A program made the translations under genes and the position numbers. Shown one piece after another: positions 7,549 through 18,000 of a stretch of DNA of 37,968 nt (the stretch's first letter is position 1; the number at the start of each line of letters is the position of its first letter). The stretch spans positions 1 to 37,968 of the forward strand of contig DBFJGL010000098.1 in assembly GCA_048394785.1 (NCBI GenBank), written 5' to 3'. The notes beneath the pieces are model-generated. The model did not search any database and was not told where the DNA came from. It worked only from the letters and a program-made list of their open reading frames with translations. This stretch comes from DBFJGL01 sp048394785. Lineage in GTDB: Bacteria > Bacillota > Clostridia > Christensenellales > CAG-917.

Positions 7549-7745
7549 ATATAAAAAAGACTGCGCAAACAGTCTTTCTCATCTAAGTCGAGTATCCGAT
7601 TAAGGGTTGCCGTCTACTTGCACTACAGCAAAGCCGCTGTAAAGTCCTGCCGATAAACGCCGCATTTGTTAAAACTTGTCGACATTCCTTTGTCCTCGGC
7701 ATTGCCTCGGTCAGGTGCGCATTTGACAAAGTTCCTTTTACCTAT
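7549..7745 (-). ncRNA. Candidate structured non-coding RNA of about 195 nt
   Basis: On the minus strand a perfect TATAAT (7757-7752) overlaps the end of the XRE-cupin gene; its -35 is weak. About 195 bases later a strong terminator ends the region. Between them lie nested complementary segments: CTTTGTC/GACAAAG (7725-7731 with 7688-7694), CGTTTAT/GTAGACG (7653-7659 with 7611-7617, two G-U pairs) enclosing ACAGC/GCTGT (7636-7640 with 7625-7629), and a possible GTCGA/TCGAC long-range pair. No reading frame covers it convincingly. Size and layout would suit 6S RNA or the raiA-motif RNA that is common in Clostridia, but I cannot verify either assignment. It could alternatively be a processed 3' UTR of the upstream pair. 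Confidence 0.5.
7555..7577 (-). terminator. Rho-independent terminator
   Basis: AAAGACTG / CAGTCTTT stem of 8 bp with a 6-base loop. On the minus strand it runs straight into TTTTTTATATT, a classic T run. It ends the candidate RNA and any readthrough from the XRE-cupin gene. It has weaker bidirectional potential for spmB transcripts. Confidence 0.85.
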
Positions 7746-8299
7746 TCGTTTATTATAGTCAAGAATTTTGCCGGCTTGTCGTTCATTGACAACTGTGCGT
7801 GCGGCAGTTTCGGGTTGAAATAAATGCTGTCGCCTGCGCGCAGGAAATAATCTTTGTTGTCCACAATGACGCGCAATTCGCCTTCGAGCACAAAGTTGAA
7901 CTCCTGCCCTCCGTGCACCACAAGTTCGGGCGCGTCGGACGGCGCGATGGTGACCAGCATGGGGTTCATCGTTTTGTTTTTGAAGTCCGCCGCAAGCGAA
8001 GTAAAGGAATATCCCTCATATCGCTTTACGCTGACTCCGTTGCCTCCGTAAACCACGTTGACGGAATCTTTGGACGGCATAACGCCGCGCAAAACGTATG
8101 ACGGCTCGGTGTCGAGCAGAGACGCGAAACGGTATATCAGATTTATGGGAATTTCCGTTTCCGCATTTTCATACGAAACGTAATCGCTCTCCTCGATTTC
8201 GAGTTTTGCCGCCATTTCGGCGGTGGAATAATCGGAGAACGTGCGGAGTTCTTTCAGCCTTTCTGCAATTGCAACTATATCTTTTTCTTTATCAGTCAT
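7742..8299 (-). CDS. XRE-family transcriptional regulator with C-terminal cupin domain
   Basis: 185 residues. An N-terminal helix-turn-helix of the XRE/Cro type spans about 8-62 (LKELRTFSDYSTAEMAAKLE, then VSYENAETEIP as the recognition-helix region). A cupin barrel occupies about 120-183, with H129, E133 and H167 in positions typical of metal ligands, and GDSIYFNPKLPHAQ as the second cupin motif. Such fusions sense a small ligand and regulate nearby metabolic genes; the ligand is not predictable here. The ATG lies 8 bases inside the end of the DUF1858 gene and has no good ribosome binding site of its own, so translation is probably coupled. The pair may act together in a redox- or metabolite-sensing circuit, which is inference. 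Confidence 0.9.
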   Translation of the reverse strand: MTDKEKDIVAIAERLKELRTFSDYSTAEMAAKLEIEESDYVSYENAETEIPINLIYRFASLLDTEPSYVLRGVMPSKDSVNVVYGGNGVSVKRYEGYSFTSLAADFKNKTMNPMLVTIAPSDAPELVVHGGQEFNFVLEGELRVIVDNKDYFLRAGDSIYFNPKLPHAQLSMNDKPAKFLTIINE

Positions 8300-8495
8300 T
8301 GTTTTTTACTGCGTTAAGTCTTGCGACAAGCTCGTCCGCGTCAATGCCGTGTACCCCCGCCGCCTGTTCAAGGGTCTCGCCGTGAGCAAGCATACAATGC
8401 AGACAGTGCATTCCGCTTTCCTGCAACACGCCTGCGAGTTGCTCTGCTTTTTCGTCGTTGAGAATTGCGCTTATAAGCATATCCTTGGTTATCAT
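8292..8495 (-). CDS. DUF1858 small CxxC protein (hybrid-cluster-associated type)
   Basis: 67 residues. It matches the small DUF1858 fold: an N-terminal MITKDMLISAIL segment, then GMHCLHCMLAHGETLEQAA containing C31-x2-C34, and a C-terminal helix. The CxxC variant corresponds to the 'prismane/hybrid-cluster-associated redox disulfide' family (TIGR03980 type), thought to be a redox or metal-binding helper; the exact role is unknown. A strong GGAGGT lies 7 bases before the ATG, and a TATAAT (minus strand, 8522-8517) sits just upstream, though without a good -35. It overlaps the downstream XRE-cupin gene by 8 bases. Confidence 0.88.
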   Translation of the reverse strand: MITKDMLISAILNDEKAEQLAGVLQESGMHCLHCMLAHGETLEQAAGVHGIDADELVARLNAVKNND

Positions 8496-8615
8496 TTTCT
8501 ACCTCCGTATATTTGCATTATATATTTATTTTAGTTTTATGAGAGTTGCAGCCTGCACCCTGCTGTTTATCTTTGAGCGAGTTATATCCTGCCGCGGTTT
8601 ATGAGGCTCATACGT

Positions 8616-9671
8616 TCAGTTTATTATGCCGCTGAATGCGAACAACCATACCAATACGCCGATTATGCCCGCTATGAACACCGCAAGCGAACCCACTCTA
8701 AGCGGCGACAAGGGCGTTTTGCCCGTAGACTCGCCCGTGCGCCCGTTTACGATGAAGCGATATGACTTCTCTCTGTATTTGTAGGAGCACAGCCAAAGAG
8801 GCAGGAGCATATAGCGGAAACTTACCCTTGCGAAATTGGTAGAAATGCTCATATCGCCCATAACGTCCGCGTGATGCTTGTTCATAATCGCGCGTTTTAT
8901 AGCCGCGTCCATCGTTTCTTTTGCGACTCCGAACGAACTGTCGAGCGACGCCGAATATCTTTCCGCAGAAAACCCCGCGAGATATTCTTTCTTATAGCCC
9001 TCTGCGTTGTTCAAGTCGAAAGGCAAAACTTTGTTCATCTCTTTCTGCTCAATCTGCGCGCTTGCCTCAGTCACGAGATTGTCAAAATCGAGAGGCAGAA
9101 CACCGGATACGTAAAACCAATCTATGTACGTTTCCACCCTGCGATTTTTGCCTGTACCCACGACTCTCGTTTTGCGTTGTCCGAGCCTGCCGGAATACTG
9201 CGTTATCGTGTCGCTGTCAAACGAGAAAGACGGCACGTAAACTCCCTTGAATTTATCAGCCGCAAAATTCTTTTTGAGCTTATGCGGCGCAAATATTCGC
9301 TTTTTAAGCCAGCTTTTGCCAAGCTTCAACGCCTGTTCCGAACCTATTGCGAACGGAAGAATACTGTCGGGTCTCAACCCCTCCATCGCCTCTTTTCGCA
9401 CGATGTTGTCCGAGCCGCAGAAAGGACACTCCGCAACGGTTTCGAAATTTTCCAGTTCGACCTGTCCTCCGCAGTTGGGACACTCGTAAAGACTTTCGCC
9501 CTCATAAACCTCGCCTGCGTTCCTTTCTCTGTAAAAGTCGCGGGCGATGGGAATTGAACGCTCCAACACCACGTTTTTCTGGCAGTACGGACACACCAAC
9601 GCGCCTTTTTCCGGCACATAAGTCATCGCCGCTCCGCAAGATGGGCATTTTACGACTGCAATATCGGACAT
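8616..9671 (-). CDS. Membrane-anchored zinc-ribbon protein, YdjG-like
   Basis: 351 residues. Two N-terminal zinc ribbons are seen: C9/C12 with C27/C30, and C64/C67 with C82/C85. A long soluble middle follows, then a single hydrophobic segment near 327-349 at the C terminus that should anchor it in the membrane with the bulk in the cytoplasm. The layout matches B. subtilis YdjG, which together with the SPFH protein YdjI and the membrane protein YdjH forms a complex linked to PspA in membrane stress. It starts 41 bases after the YdjI-like gene, so the two form an operon; no ydjH-like gene is next to them here. The ribosome binding site is weak. An alternative is a general zinc-ribbon adaptor of unknown role. 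Confidence 0.75.
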   Translation of the reverse strand: MSDIAVVKCPSCGAAMTYVPEKGALVCPYCQKNVVLERSIPIARDFYRERNAGEVYEGESLYECPNCGGQVELENFETVAECPFCGSDNIVRKEAMEGLRPDSILPFAIGSEQALKLGKSWLKKRIFAPHKLKKNFAADKFKGVYVPSFSFDSDTITQYSGRLGQRKTRVVGTGKNRRVETYIDWFYVSGVLPLDFDNLVTEASAQIEQKEMNKVLPFDLNNAEGYKKEYLAGFSAERYSASLDSSFGVAKETMDAAIKRAIMNKHHADVMGDMSISTNFARVSFRYMLLPLWLCSYKYREKSYRFIVNGRTGESTGKTPLSPLRVGSLAVFIAGIIGVLVWLFAFSGIIN

Positions 9672-9711
9672 ATTCTACGGTTTACTGTATATCAGCGATT
9701 TGCTGTATCTG

Positions 9712-10830
9712 CTATTTCAGTTTTGCGCCGCACTCGGGGCAGAACTTGACATTAGGCTTTACGTTTGCTCCGCACTTGGGGCAAGCCGCGCTCATTTTAT
9801 TGCCGCACTCGGGGCAGAACTTTGCTCCTGCGCCCACTTCCGCGCCGCATTTTGCGCACACGGTTTTGTCGGGAGCGACGCTCTTTGCTCCGCATTCGGG
9901 GCAGAAACGCGCGTCTTCTTTCATTTTAGCACCGCATTTTGCGCAGGTTTTTTGCTTTTTATCGGAAATGTTATCGATATTGTCCGCAAACATACCGCCC
10001 ATTCTCGCGCCCATACCCAAGCCTATGCCTGCCGACGCGAACATACCGCCCGCTCCTGGGTTTTTAGCGGAATCGCGCATTGCCTGAATGGACTCGTACT
10101 GCGCATAAGAACCCATTTTGTCGTCAAATACGCCGAGCGTGGTGCGTTTATCTATTGCCTTTTCGACTTCCTCGGGCAATTTAAGGTTTCTGATAAGAAT
10201 TTGGTCGACGGCGAGACCGAGCCTGTCAAAACGCGCCATTGCGTGGTCGCGGGTGGTGTCGCCGAGTTCGAGATAATTTGCCGCAAGGTCAAGCGCGGGA
10301 ATTTGACATTCGCCGAGCATATCGCTGATTTCGGCAATGACGATGCTGCGCAAATGCTCCTGAATCTGCTCTGTGGTGCAATGATGCAACGTGCCGAAAT
10401 ATTCGCGCATAAACGTTGCGGGATTGGCAACGTGGAAAGAATATTCGCCGTGACCGGAAATTCTAATCATACCGAAATCCTTATCGCGCATCATAACGGG
10501 GTTCATCGTACCCCACTTCATACCCGTGAACTGTTTGAGATTGACATAATAAACGTCGCTTCTGATGGGCGTTTCAAACGCGTATTTCCAAGAACGCAAC
10601 TGCGTCAAAACGGGCAGGTTCTGAGTGTTTAACTCCCAAGTGCCCGCGGTGAAAACGTCCGCAATCTGTCCTTCGGTGACAAAAATCGCCGCCTGCGACT
10701 CTCTGACAACGAGCTTTGAGCCCTTCATTATTTCATAGCGGTCGTTGACGGGGAACTTGAACACCAAAGTGTTGGTGGAAGTATCCGTCCATTCGATAAC
10801 TTTAAGTAATTGTTTTTTAAGCCAACCCAT
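9712..10830 (-). CDS. SPFH/Band-7 protein with C-terminal zinc ribbons, YdjI-like
   Basis: 372 residues. The SPFH/Band-7 domain occupies roughly 25-270 and ends in a helix leading to a Gly/Met-rich linker (GLGMGARMGGMF). Residues 295-372 hold six CxxC pairs, enough for three zinc ribbons of the CAKCGA...FCPECG type. This matches the YdjI group (also annotated as virion-core-protein-like). YdjI in B. subtilis takes part with YdjG and YdjH in recruiting PspA to damaged membranes. The start at 10830 is chosen because AAGGAGGT lies at ideal distance; the upstream ATG at 10890 overlaps the promoter. No transmembrane helix is evident, so membrane association would come through the YdjG-like partner encoded next. 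Confidence 0.85.
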   Translation of the reverse strand: MGWLKKQLLKVIEWTDTSTNTLVFKFPVNDRYEIMKGSKLVVRESQAAIFVTEGQIADVFTAGTWELNTQNLPVLTQLRSWKYAFETPIRSDVYYVNLKQFTGMKWGTMNPVMMRDKDFGMIRISGHGEYSFHVANPATFMREYFGTLHHCTTEQIQEHLRSIVIAEISDMLGECQIPALDLAANYLELGDTTRDHAMARFDRLGLAVDQILIRNLKLPEEVEKAIDKRTTLGVFDDKMGSYAQYESIQAMRDSAKNPGAGGMFASAGIGLGMGARMGGMFADNIDNISDKKQKTCAKCGAKMKEDARFCPECGAKSVAPDKTVCAKCGAEVGAGAKFCPECGNKMSAACPKCGANVKPNVKFCPECGAKLK

Positions 10831-10849
10831 AGTGTGACCTCCTTGAAAT

Positions 10850-10877
10850 ATTATAGCATATTTTTTGCGCCGCGCAA
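10850..10877 (-). promoter_or_regulatory. Promoter for the SPFH/zinc-ribbon operon
   Basis: Minus strand: TTGCGC (10877-10872), 16-bp spacer, TATAAT (10855-10850) preceded by TGC, making an extended -10 box (TGCTATAAT). AAGGAGGT follows shortly after. No inverted repeat typical of a stress operator is evident. Confidence 0.75.
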
Positions 10878-10933
10878 TAGGAAATCGCAATTGTATCGCC
10901 TCGCGGGCAACGCGCTCCTATGCGTTTAACATT

Positions 10934-11977
10934 CTATGCAAAAGGCAGGAGCATAAGCAACGGAATTGTGATAATGCACAGCAGCGACGAAAGGAGAATT
11001 GTATTTGCCGCGGTTTTCTGGTCGCTGTGATACAGCTCGGCGAGATTGAGGTTTATGGACGCGGACGGCATACCGGCAAGAACAACCATTGTGGTTTTGA
11101 GCAGCCCGTCAAGCGGCACGGGAAGCAAAATCAAATATACGACCAACGGGAAAAACACTATTTTTATTGCTGTCGCAAGATAAACCTTTGCGTCGGTAAA
11201 CAGGTCTTTTATCGGCGCGACGGCAAAGCGCATTCCGAGAATAATCATACAAAGCGGCGCGGTCATATCCGCGAGATAACTTATGACTTTGTTGAGCGCG
11301 GCAGGCAGATGGGACTGCGAAACGCCGCAGAAAAACAGAGGCAGAGCCACAAAAAGCGTGAGCATCTGCGGGTTGAGAATTGCCTTTTTAAGACTGATGT
11401 ATTTTTTATCGCCCGTGAGTATGTATGAACCTACCGTCCAGCACATAAGGTTCATTGAAACTATAAATACCGCGGAATAAGCGATTGTTTCGGGGTTCAG
11501 CGGAAAGAGCATCTGCAATACGGGTACGCCGAAAAAGCCGACATTGCCGAATGTTGCCGCAAGCGTCATTACGCGGTATGCGCGCCCCCTGACCGAATGA
11601 GCAATCTGCGCGTTGAGCGCGTCCTCCTTGCTCATTGTGTTGCCGCCGATAAAACCTTCGGCAATCAGCCTGTCGGAAGCGGAAGTATCGTCGAATTTTT
11701 TGCGAAGAACAAGGAAAAGAAGAAGTAACAGCGCGCCTTGAAACGCCGCGGAAAGCAAAAATGCAATGCCGAGGTTGATTGCAAGTTCTTTTGAATAATC
11801 CACCTGCAAGAAGGAGCGCAACGACAAAAACGGCTGACTGACGTATAAAAGTATAACCGCAAAATATTTAATTACGTTCTGTTTGACAAGCTTGGTTTTT
11901 ATGAGGATAAAGCCCGGTATGCCCATTGCGACAAGCAGAAGCACGTTTACAGCCGTTGTTGCGAAATTGTTATCCAT
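10934..11977 (-). CDS. AEC-family (auxin efflux carrier-like) membrane transporter
   Basis: 347 residues, with about ten hydrophobic segments in two groups of five separated by a cytoplasmic loop near 115-150. Features fitting the AEC/bile-acid-sodium-symporter superfamily are TFGNVGFFGVPVLQMLFP after the loop (about 165-182) and the C-terminal VVLAGMPSASINLNLAELY with its crossover-helix proline. Bacterial members carry organic acids such as malate or malonate; the substrate cannot be told from sequence. AGGA lies about 9 bases before the ATG. It is downstream of the giant lipoprotein gene, separated by 98 bases containing a hairpin, and upstream of the SPFH operon, which has its own promoter. 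Confidence 0.9.
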   Translation of the reverse strand: MDNNFATTAVNVLLLVAMGIPGFILIKTKLVKQNVIKYFAVILLYVSQPFLSLRSFLQVDYSKELAINLGIAFLLSAAFQGALLLLLFLVLRKKFDDTSASDRLIAEGFIGGNTMSKEDALNAQIAHSVRGRAYRVMTLAATFGNVGFFGVPVLQMLFPLNPETIAYSAVFIVSMNLMCWTVGSYILTGDKKYISLKKAILNPQMLTLFVALPLFFCGVSQSHLPAALNKVISYLADMTAPLCMIILGMRFAVAPIKDLFTDAKVYLATAIKIVFFPLVVYLILLPVPLDGLLKTTMVVLAGMPSASINLNLAELYHSDQKTAANTILLSSLLCIITIPLLMLLPFA

Positions 11978-12010
11978 TAAGTCTTCCTTTAAGTATGTCC
12001 GAGATATGCA

Positions 12011-12036
12011 GGCAAGCCCGCTTTCGCGGACTTGCC
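12011..12036 (-). terminator. Hairpin after the giant lipoprotein gene
   Basis: GGCAAGTCCGC / GCGGGCTTGCC stem on the minus strand, 11 bp with one T-G pair and a stable GAAA tetraloop. The G-U pair makes it perfect only when read on the minus strand. It lies 40 bases past the stop. No T run follows, so it may be a leaky terminator or a 3'-end stabiliser that allows some readthrough into the AEC gene. Confidence 0.5.
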
Positions 12037-12075
12037 GTACGTTTGTTTGGTTTTGTCAACGTCAACCGCGACTTA

Positions 12076-15000
12076 TCAGTTCACAGTCACGCTGGTAGCA
12101 CCGCCGACTTTGAGCGCTGCGGGTACATCGCCATTATATACCATAATGTTGCCCGTGCTGTCAACCACTGCGCCGATGTACGGAGTAAGAGTGTACACCG
12201 CCTTTCTGCCGAGCGACTTGATTGTGTAAGTGGCTTCAATCGAAGTGAACACGACGTCGTAAGTCGATTTCACCGTTGTGCCGTCCTTGGCGTACACCGT
12301 GACGGAGCCTACCCATACAATGGGTACGTTGCCTGATTTGGTTGTCAGCGTTTGCGCCGCAGACACATTGATGCCGCTTACTTCCGACGCGCTATGCGTC
12401 GTAACATTGAAGTCGACGTATATCTTCTGCTGCGTGCCGAGCGTCAGCGTTGCCGTACCCGTATTATTGGTCAGAGTGGACTGTACAATGCCGTCTTTAA
12501 CGGTAAGCAGATAAGCAGAGGGCATCTGCGCCTTGATGTAGCTGTACGACTTGGAGTAGTCGTCGTCCTTGGTGCCGTCAATCGTAGCGTTTGCGCCGTC
12601 CCAAGTCGGATTATACACATCGTAGCTTACCGTGTATGCCGTGGGCAGGTTGTGAGTGCTTACGTTAAACGGATCGATGGTGAACTTCGATGTCGACTTA
12701 CCGTTATCGTCTATGCCGCCGAAGTTGCCGCCCGAGTATGCAAGCGTTCTCGCCAAAACTCTGTTAACCAAGAAGGGCACTTTCACCTGCTGTTTGCCGT
12801 TGTCGGGCGAAGTGAGCTCCGCGATTACGTAGGCGACGCCGCCCTGATAAGAGGGACGGAATTCGGAGTAGTTCCACGTGAGCGAATAACCGTCGGTTGC
12901 GCCGACCGTGAACGTACGCTCCTTGGAAGCCTCATAGACATACACGGTTTCGCCCTCTTTGATTTCACCTGCCGTTTGAGCAAGCTTGAAGTAAGTGCCG
13001 TTCTTCACATAGAACTTGTCTTTCTCAAACTCGGAATTCTCGTCCTTAGTATAAGGTTGATACGCTCCGTTCTCGTCCTTGGTAAACAGCTCTGTCGCAC
13101 CGTTGAACGCTTCTTCGCTTGCGACGAGCATATAAACGTCGCGTACTACATAGTACTTGTTTTCCACGAACGAAGGCGTGCCTGCCACAGCTTTATACTC
13201 ATATTCCGACTCGGTGAACACCGTAACGGACGTCGGCATTGTGGGCACCGTGTAAGCATACGGGTTGATATAGTCGTTGCCTGCTTTATTCGCATAACCG
13301 AGCAGGTTCTGCAACTGGGTTTCGGTTGCGGAGGTGAAGGACGCGACAGACTCGTTATCGACGTTGACGGGGATATTGAAGCGTTGCTCGTTGATTTTAT
13401 CGTTGCCTGCGATAATCATTTGAGCATACATCACTCCGCCCTTATAGGCAAGCGAAACGTTGCTCAAATCCCACTTGACCTTCATAGTGGAAGTCGACTG
13501 GTCTTTCATTGTGACTTTCGCACTCGTCGGGAAGTAGAGATAATCGTCGGTTTCAGTACCCGCTTCATCCTTTCTCAGCGCAGACATATCTCTGTTGTCA
13601 AACGGATTGACTCCGAAGCTTGCGCCGCCGATGTAGTACGCCTTGTTCCAACCGTCGTCGGTAATGCCTTCGAAAGATACGCTCTGCACTCCGCCGTCGG
13701 TGACGGTGACGGGCACGCGCGCCGTAAGTTCGCTGACGTTGAACACGGGTGCGCCGCTGTTGTAAACTGTCGCGAGCGCGTACGCCGTGCCGCCCGAGAA
13801 CTTGTAGCTCATTTCGGTGAAGCTCCACTTGACGTCAAGCGTCTGTACGGTGGTGTAGATATAGTAGAACGTGTTGTCGTAATCGACTTCGCCTTCCGCC
13901 GCGCTGCGCTCGTACTTGCCCGTTTCGTTGTTATAAACGTAAGTATACGCATTGCCGCCGTCCTCTGCGCCGAGACGCTTCCACAACTTGGTGGTGCCGT
14001 CCTCTGCATAGAACAGTCCGTTGTACGAGCTTTCAAATTCCATAATGGACACAAACTTGCCGTCGACGAACAGTCTTGCAGTCTGATTATAGCTGGCGGC
14101 GTTGAGTATATCCTTGCCATAGGGGTTGAAGCTGTAACCGCTGTTGCCGTTTTCGTCAGCCGCCAGCACCGTGTTGTAGACGTCGGAGTTTTTGTCGCTG
14201 AGCACGACTCTCTTGAACGTCCATTCGACGTCAAGCTCGTGTATCTTCTGATAACCGTCCGCCGCCGCATCGCCGGAAATGGCGCCGAGCTCGTCGGTGG
14301 TGTTGTACACATTGAGCTTGAAGTCAAATCTGTGCGTCTGGTCCGCGGTGATGTAATACGTTTCGGGTTTCGCGTTCTCTTCGCGTATCAGCTCGAACTG
14401 TACGGAATATTTCCTTACTTCGCCCGAGGAGAACTCGAATTGGATGTAACGCGGTCTTGAAGTGTCGTCGTGGCTGAACGGATTGGCTGTCACGATACGT
14501 TCGGGCATACCGCTCGCGGTGAAGTACACTTCAATATAGCTTCCTGTCGCCTCGTTGATATAGGTGTGAATGGTCTTTCTGCCTCGAGCGACGACGCTTG
14601 CGAGCTTATAACCGCTGTTTTCTGCGAATACCAACGTGGAATTCTCGATTTCTCTTGACAGAATTTCGAGCGGCGCGGGCAGATACTGCACCACTTCAAC
14701 TCCGTCCGCTCTCACGAACTTGACGCCGAGTTTGAAGTCGGGATCGCTGTAACCCTGCTTGTTCGCGCTGATAAGTTTGTCGTCGGGTTTGATGACGAAC
14801 ATATCGAACGTGCCGTCAGCCGTGCTCACTGCAATCGTTTCGGGCAGATACGCAAACGTCGGGTTGAGGAACGGGTCTACCGCCAGCGACCAGAACTCGG
14901 GGCTGTCGGAACGCACGGGCTGTCTGTCTATGACGTTGACGCCGTTGAGCATAACGGTCTGCGTGCCATCCGCTCCGTCCGCGGGATAGGTGAAGGTAAG

Positions 15001-18000
15001 CGCGATGTCCACGCTCTTGTTGTAGTACAGCGACGGATTTTCAAAGAAACCGTCGGGATACGCGTAGGTTGCCGTTATCGTTCCGTTCTCGTCCGCGACG
15101 AGTTTTCCGCTTGCCGCGTCATAGCTGAACTTCGCGCCGTTTGCAAACAGATTGTTTGCGTCTGTCGCGAACACGTCGAGTACGTAAGCGTCATTTGGCA
15201 GCATATCCGCCGTAAGCTCTATGCCTTCGACCTGCAAGCCTACCTGTACGTCGAGAGAATACTCGCCTATCGTAAGCGTGATTTCCGTTGTGCCGTCAAA
15301 GCCTGCCGCGCCGTATATGCCTTCCTTCCAAGCGACGTCGGCAACCTGCGCCGTACCGTCATCGAAGGATACCATTACTTTATCGGGCAAGCCGTTGAAG
15401 AAGTCGGACGAATGGAGAGTGAAGGTCCACACGCCGTTTATGTTGTTCCAACCTCTTATGTCGGTGAGATTTTCGCTGATGGCGAAGCGCACCGCTACGG
15501 GCTGTGTGCCGAGAACGTATGCCGTTCTCACAAACCAGCCTTGTTCGAACTCAGTTGCCGTGGGAGTTTCGGGAAGTACGGAGAAGTCCCAGATTACGGG
15601 AGCGTTCGCGTACTCTGCCGCCTCATCGCCATCGCCCGTAACGGTCAGACTTGCCGTGGTCGGATAAGTCAGCTGGTTGAGAACGTGATAAGTCGCTTCG
15701 AGCAACTGTTCTTCTTCATTGAACGTCGTATCGAGTCCGTTGAACTTGAACGACGAGAAGCCGCCGACCATACCCTCAACATAGATCTTTGCGGTTATGA
15801 CCTGCTCGGCTTGCATGCCCGCATTGACGGTGAACACGCGCTCGACGTAAACGCCGCTCTCGTCTTCGATGACGTCGCCGCCGATTACGGAGGGCGCATA
15901 AGTCTTGTTCCATTCGACGTTCGCGGTGAACACTCTGCCGTTTGCCTCAGTCGCAGTCACGGTGTTTGCGAGCGACCAATCGTGTCCTGCCGTGTAATAC
16001 TTGAATTCGATGACGTTGTCGACAACTTCGAACGTACCGTCAAGCACTCCGCCGTCAAACGTCACTTCGCTGAATTTGTACGCCGCCGCGCTGTCGTTTG
16101 CCGCAACCGAGATACTGCGTCCGCCGATGACGACCGCCGCAAGGCTGGAATGTTCTTTGCCGTCGGTGCCGACGTAGGTTTCAAACTCGAAACGCTCGAC
16201 CATCATAATCGAGGAGTTGCCGTCGGTATCGGTGACGAGCACGGAAGTGCCGTTTGCAAACGCTTCTACTGCGTCCTTGCCGATATCGTCCGCGGTGCCG
16301 AGAGCACCCCACATATTATAGGTGCCGTCCTCGTTTGCGAGTTGTCTGAAATAGTTGCCGTCAACGTACGGGAGCGTGCGGTCGTAGTTATACTCGACGT
16401 CGCCGTTTTTGTAGTAAACCGCATAGCTGTCCGCCGTATATTTGTCAACGTTAAGCAACTCTCGGACAAAGTCTTCGGAGTATGCCTTTCCGCTGCCGTA
16501 AACGTCGCCCAAGCTCTCGTCATAGAAGAACTTGACGTCTTTAATTTCGGGAGCCTGCACCGTAAGACGCAGTCTGACAACCTGAGGTACGTACATTTCT
16601 TTATCGGTTGCCGCGTCTGCTTTTCCGCTCAGAGGCGCGCCGATTATGTTGCCGTTTTCGTCATATCTGAACACAGGCACTTCCGCGTAGAACGTACCGC
16701 CCTTGAACAGAGCGTCCGCGCCGACCTGCTTGCTGTACGCCGCGTCGGAGTAGTACTTGATCTGGCTCCATTCGGGAGTCATATCCTTTGCGGAAACGCC
16801 CGACTGCGCAAAGCTGACGTTGAGCGTCTTATATTCGTCCGCTTCGTACCATTGAGGATTGAATGCGTCCGTAACGGTTACGTTGGTGTTGACTGCGGTT
16901 ATCGCAGGCACGGTGACGGGAACGTATACCGTTTGCATACCGCTGTTCTCGTTGCCGATTTCGAGCTTGGCGTAAAGCGTTTCCGTTCCGCTGTAACCGT
17001 TGTAGTTGAGTTCGCTCGCGTTGACGGTAATAAACTCATAGTTCTTGTCCCTTATAACATAAGGAGCGTCGACGGATACTGCGCCGCCCTCGCCCGTCGT
17101 GAGCGTGGCAACCTTATCCGAACCCTTGAAGTAAACCTTGAAGGAACTTCCGAGCGCTTCGCCCGTGATTGTAGCCGCGGAGTACGCGTCGAACACGAGG
17201 CTGCCGCCCTCTACGCTGTCGAACTCACGCGAAGGCATATAGATGCGCACGGGGTAAGCCTGCGCGACGCAGTCTTCCTCTGCGTAAGCCGAATTAGTAG
17301 AACCGTTGCCGTTGAAGTCCTTGACCACGACTTCGCCCTTTTCGTTGACGTACGTTTCAACCTTGAACACGTCGCCGCCGATATACGCCGTTACGGTGAC
17401 GTCAAGTCCCTTGTAGTTTTGGAACTCGGGATTATCCGTCACGGCTTTAAGCGCGCTCAAATCCCATCTGACTCTGAGCCCGTTGACGTTGCCCGACTCG
17501 GTGTGTACGTTGACTGTATCGAAGCTTTCGATGTACGCCGCAATGTCTTTTGCCGTCGTGAACGCTTCGAGTTCCTCAAACGTCTTGGCGATTATGCCGC
17601 TTTCCGTATCGCTGAACTGACGTATTCCGTCGATCTGATAACCCTTGACGGGGATTTCGACCGTGCCGTCGACAGCAGGCGCCAAGCCCCACTTATAAGT
17701 GTAGCCGACGTTGAGGGTGGTTGCGCTCCAACCGTATGCAAACGCGCTTTCGTCCCACGAGAACGTGCCCGCCGGGAACTGTCTGCCCGAAGGCAGTTTG
17801 TCAAGGTCTAACACGTAGTGCTGAGTATCGGTGCCGTCTGTCGCCGCACGCATGACGTACGTGCCGCCGGTATTTGTTTTAAGTCCTACGAGATAAGCCG
17901 GCACGAGCTCGTCGGTGTCGCCCTTGTATGCCTGCAATTCGTTGCCCTGCTCGTCCTTCAAAACCGTGCCGAACGTCCAGGTGCCGCCGTCCAAGAAGGT

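Noticed and set aside
7623..7685. 20-codon frame on the minus strand with a GAGGACAAAGGA-like ribosome binding site
   Set aside because: Too short to support, and it covers the paired segments of the candidate structured RNA. A tiny peptide cannot be excluded.
10831..10890. Upstream start for the SPFH gene
   Set aside because: It would overlap the promoter, and AAGGAGGT points to the ATG at 10830.
12076..12200. Sortase signal or membrane anchor at the C terminus of the giant protein
   Set aside because: The last residues (GDVPAALKVGGATSVTVN) form an Ig-like strand ending; there is no LPxTG, hydrophobic run or basic tail.
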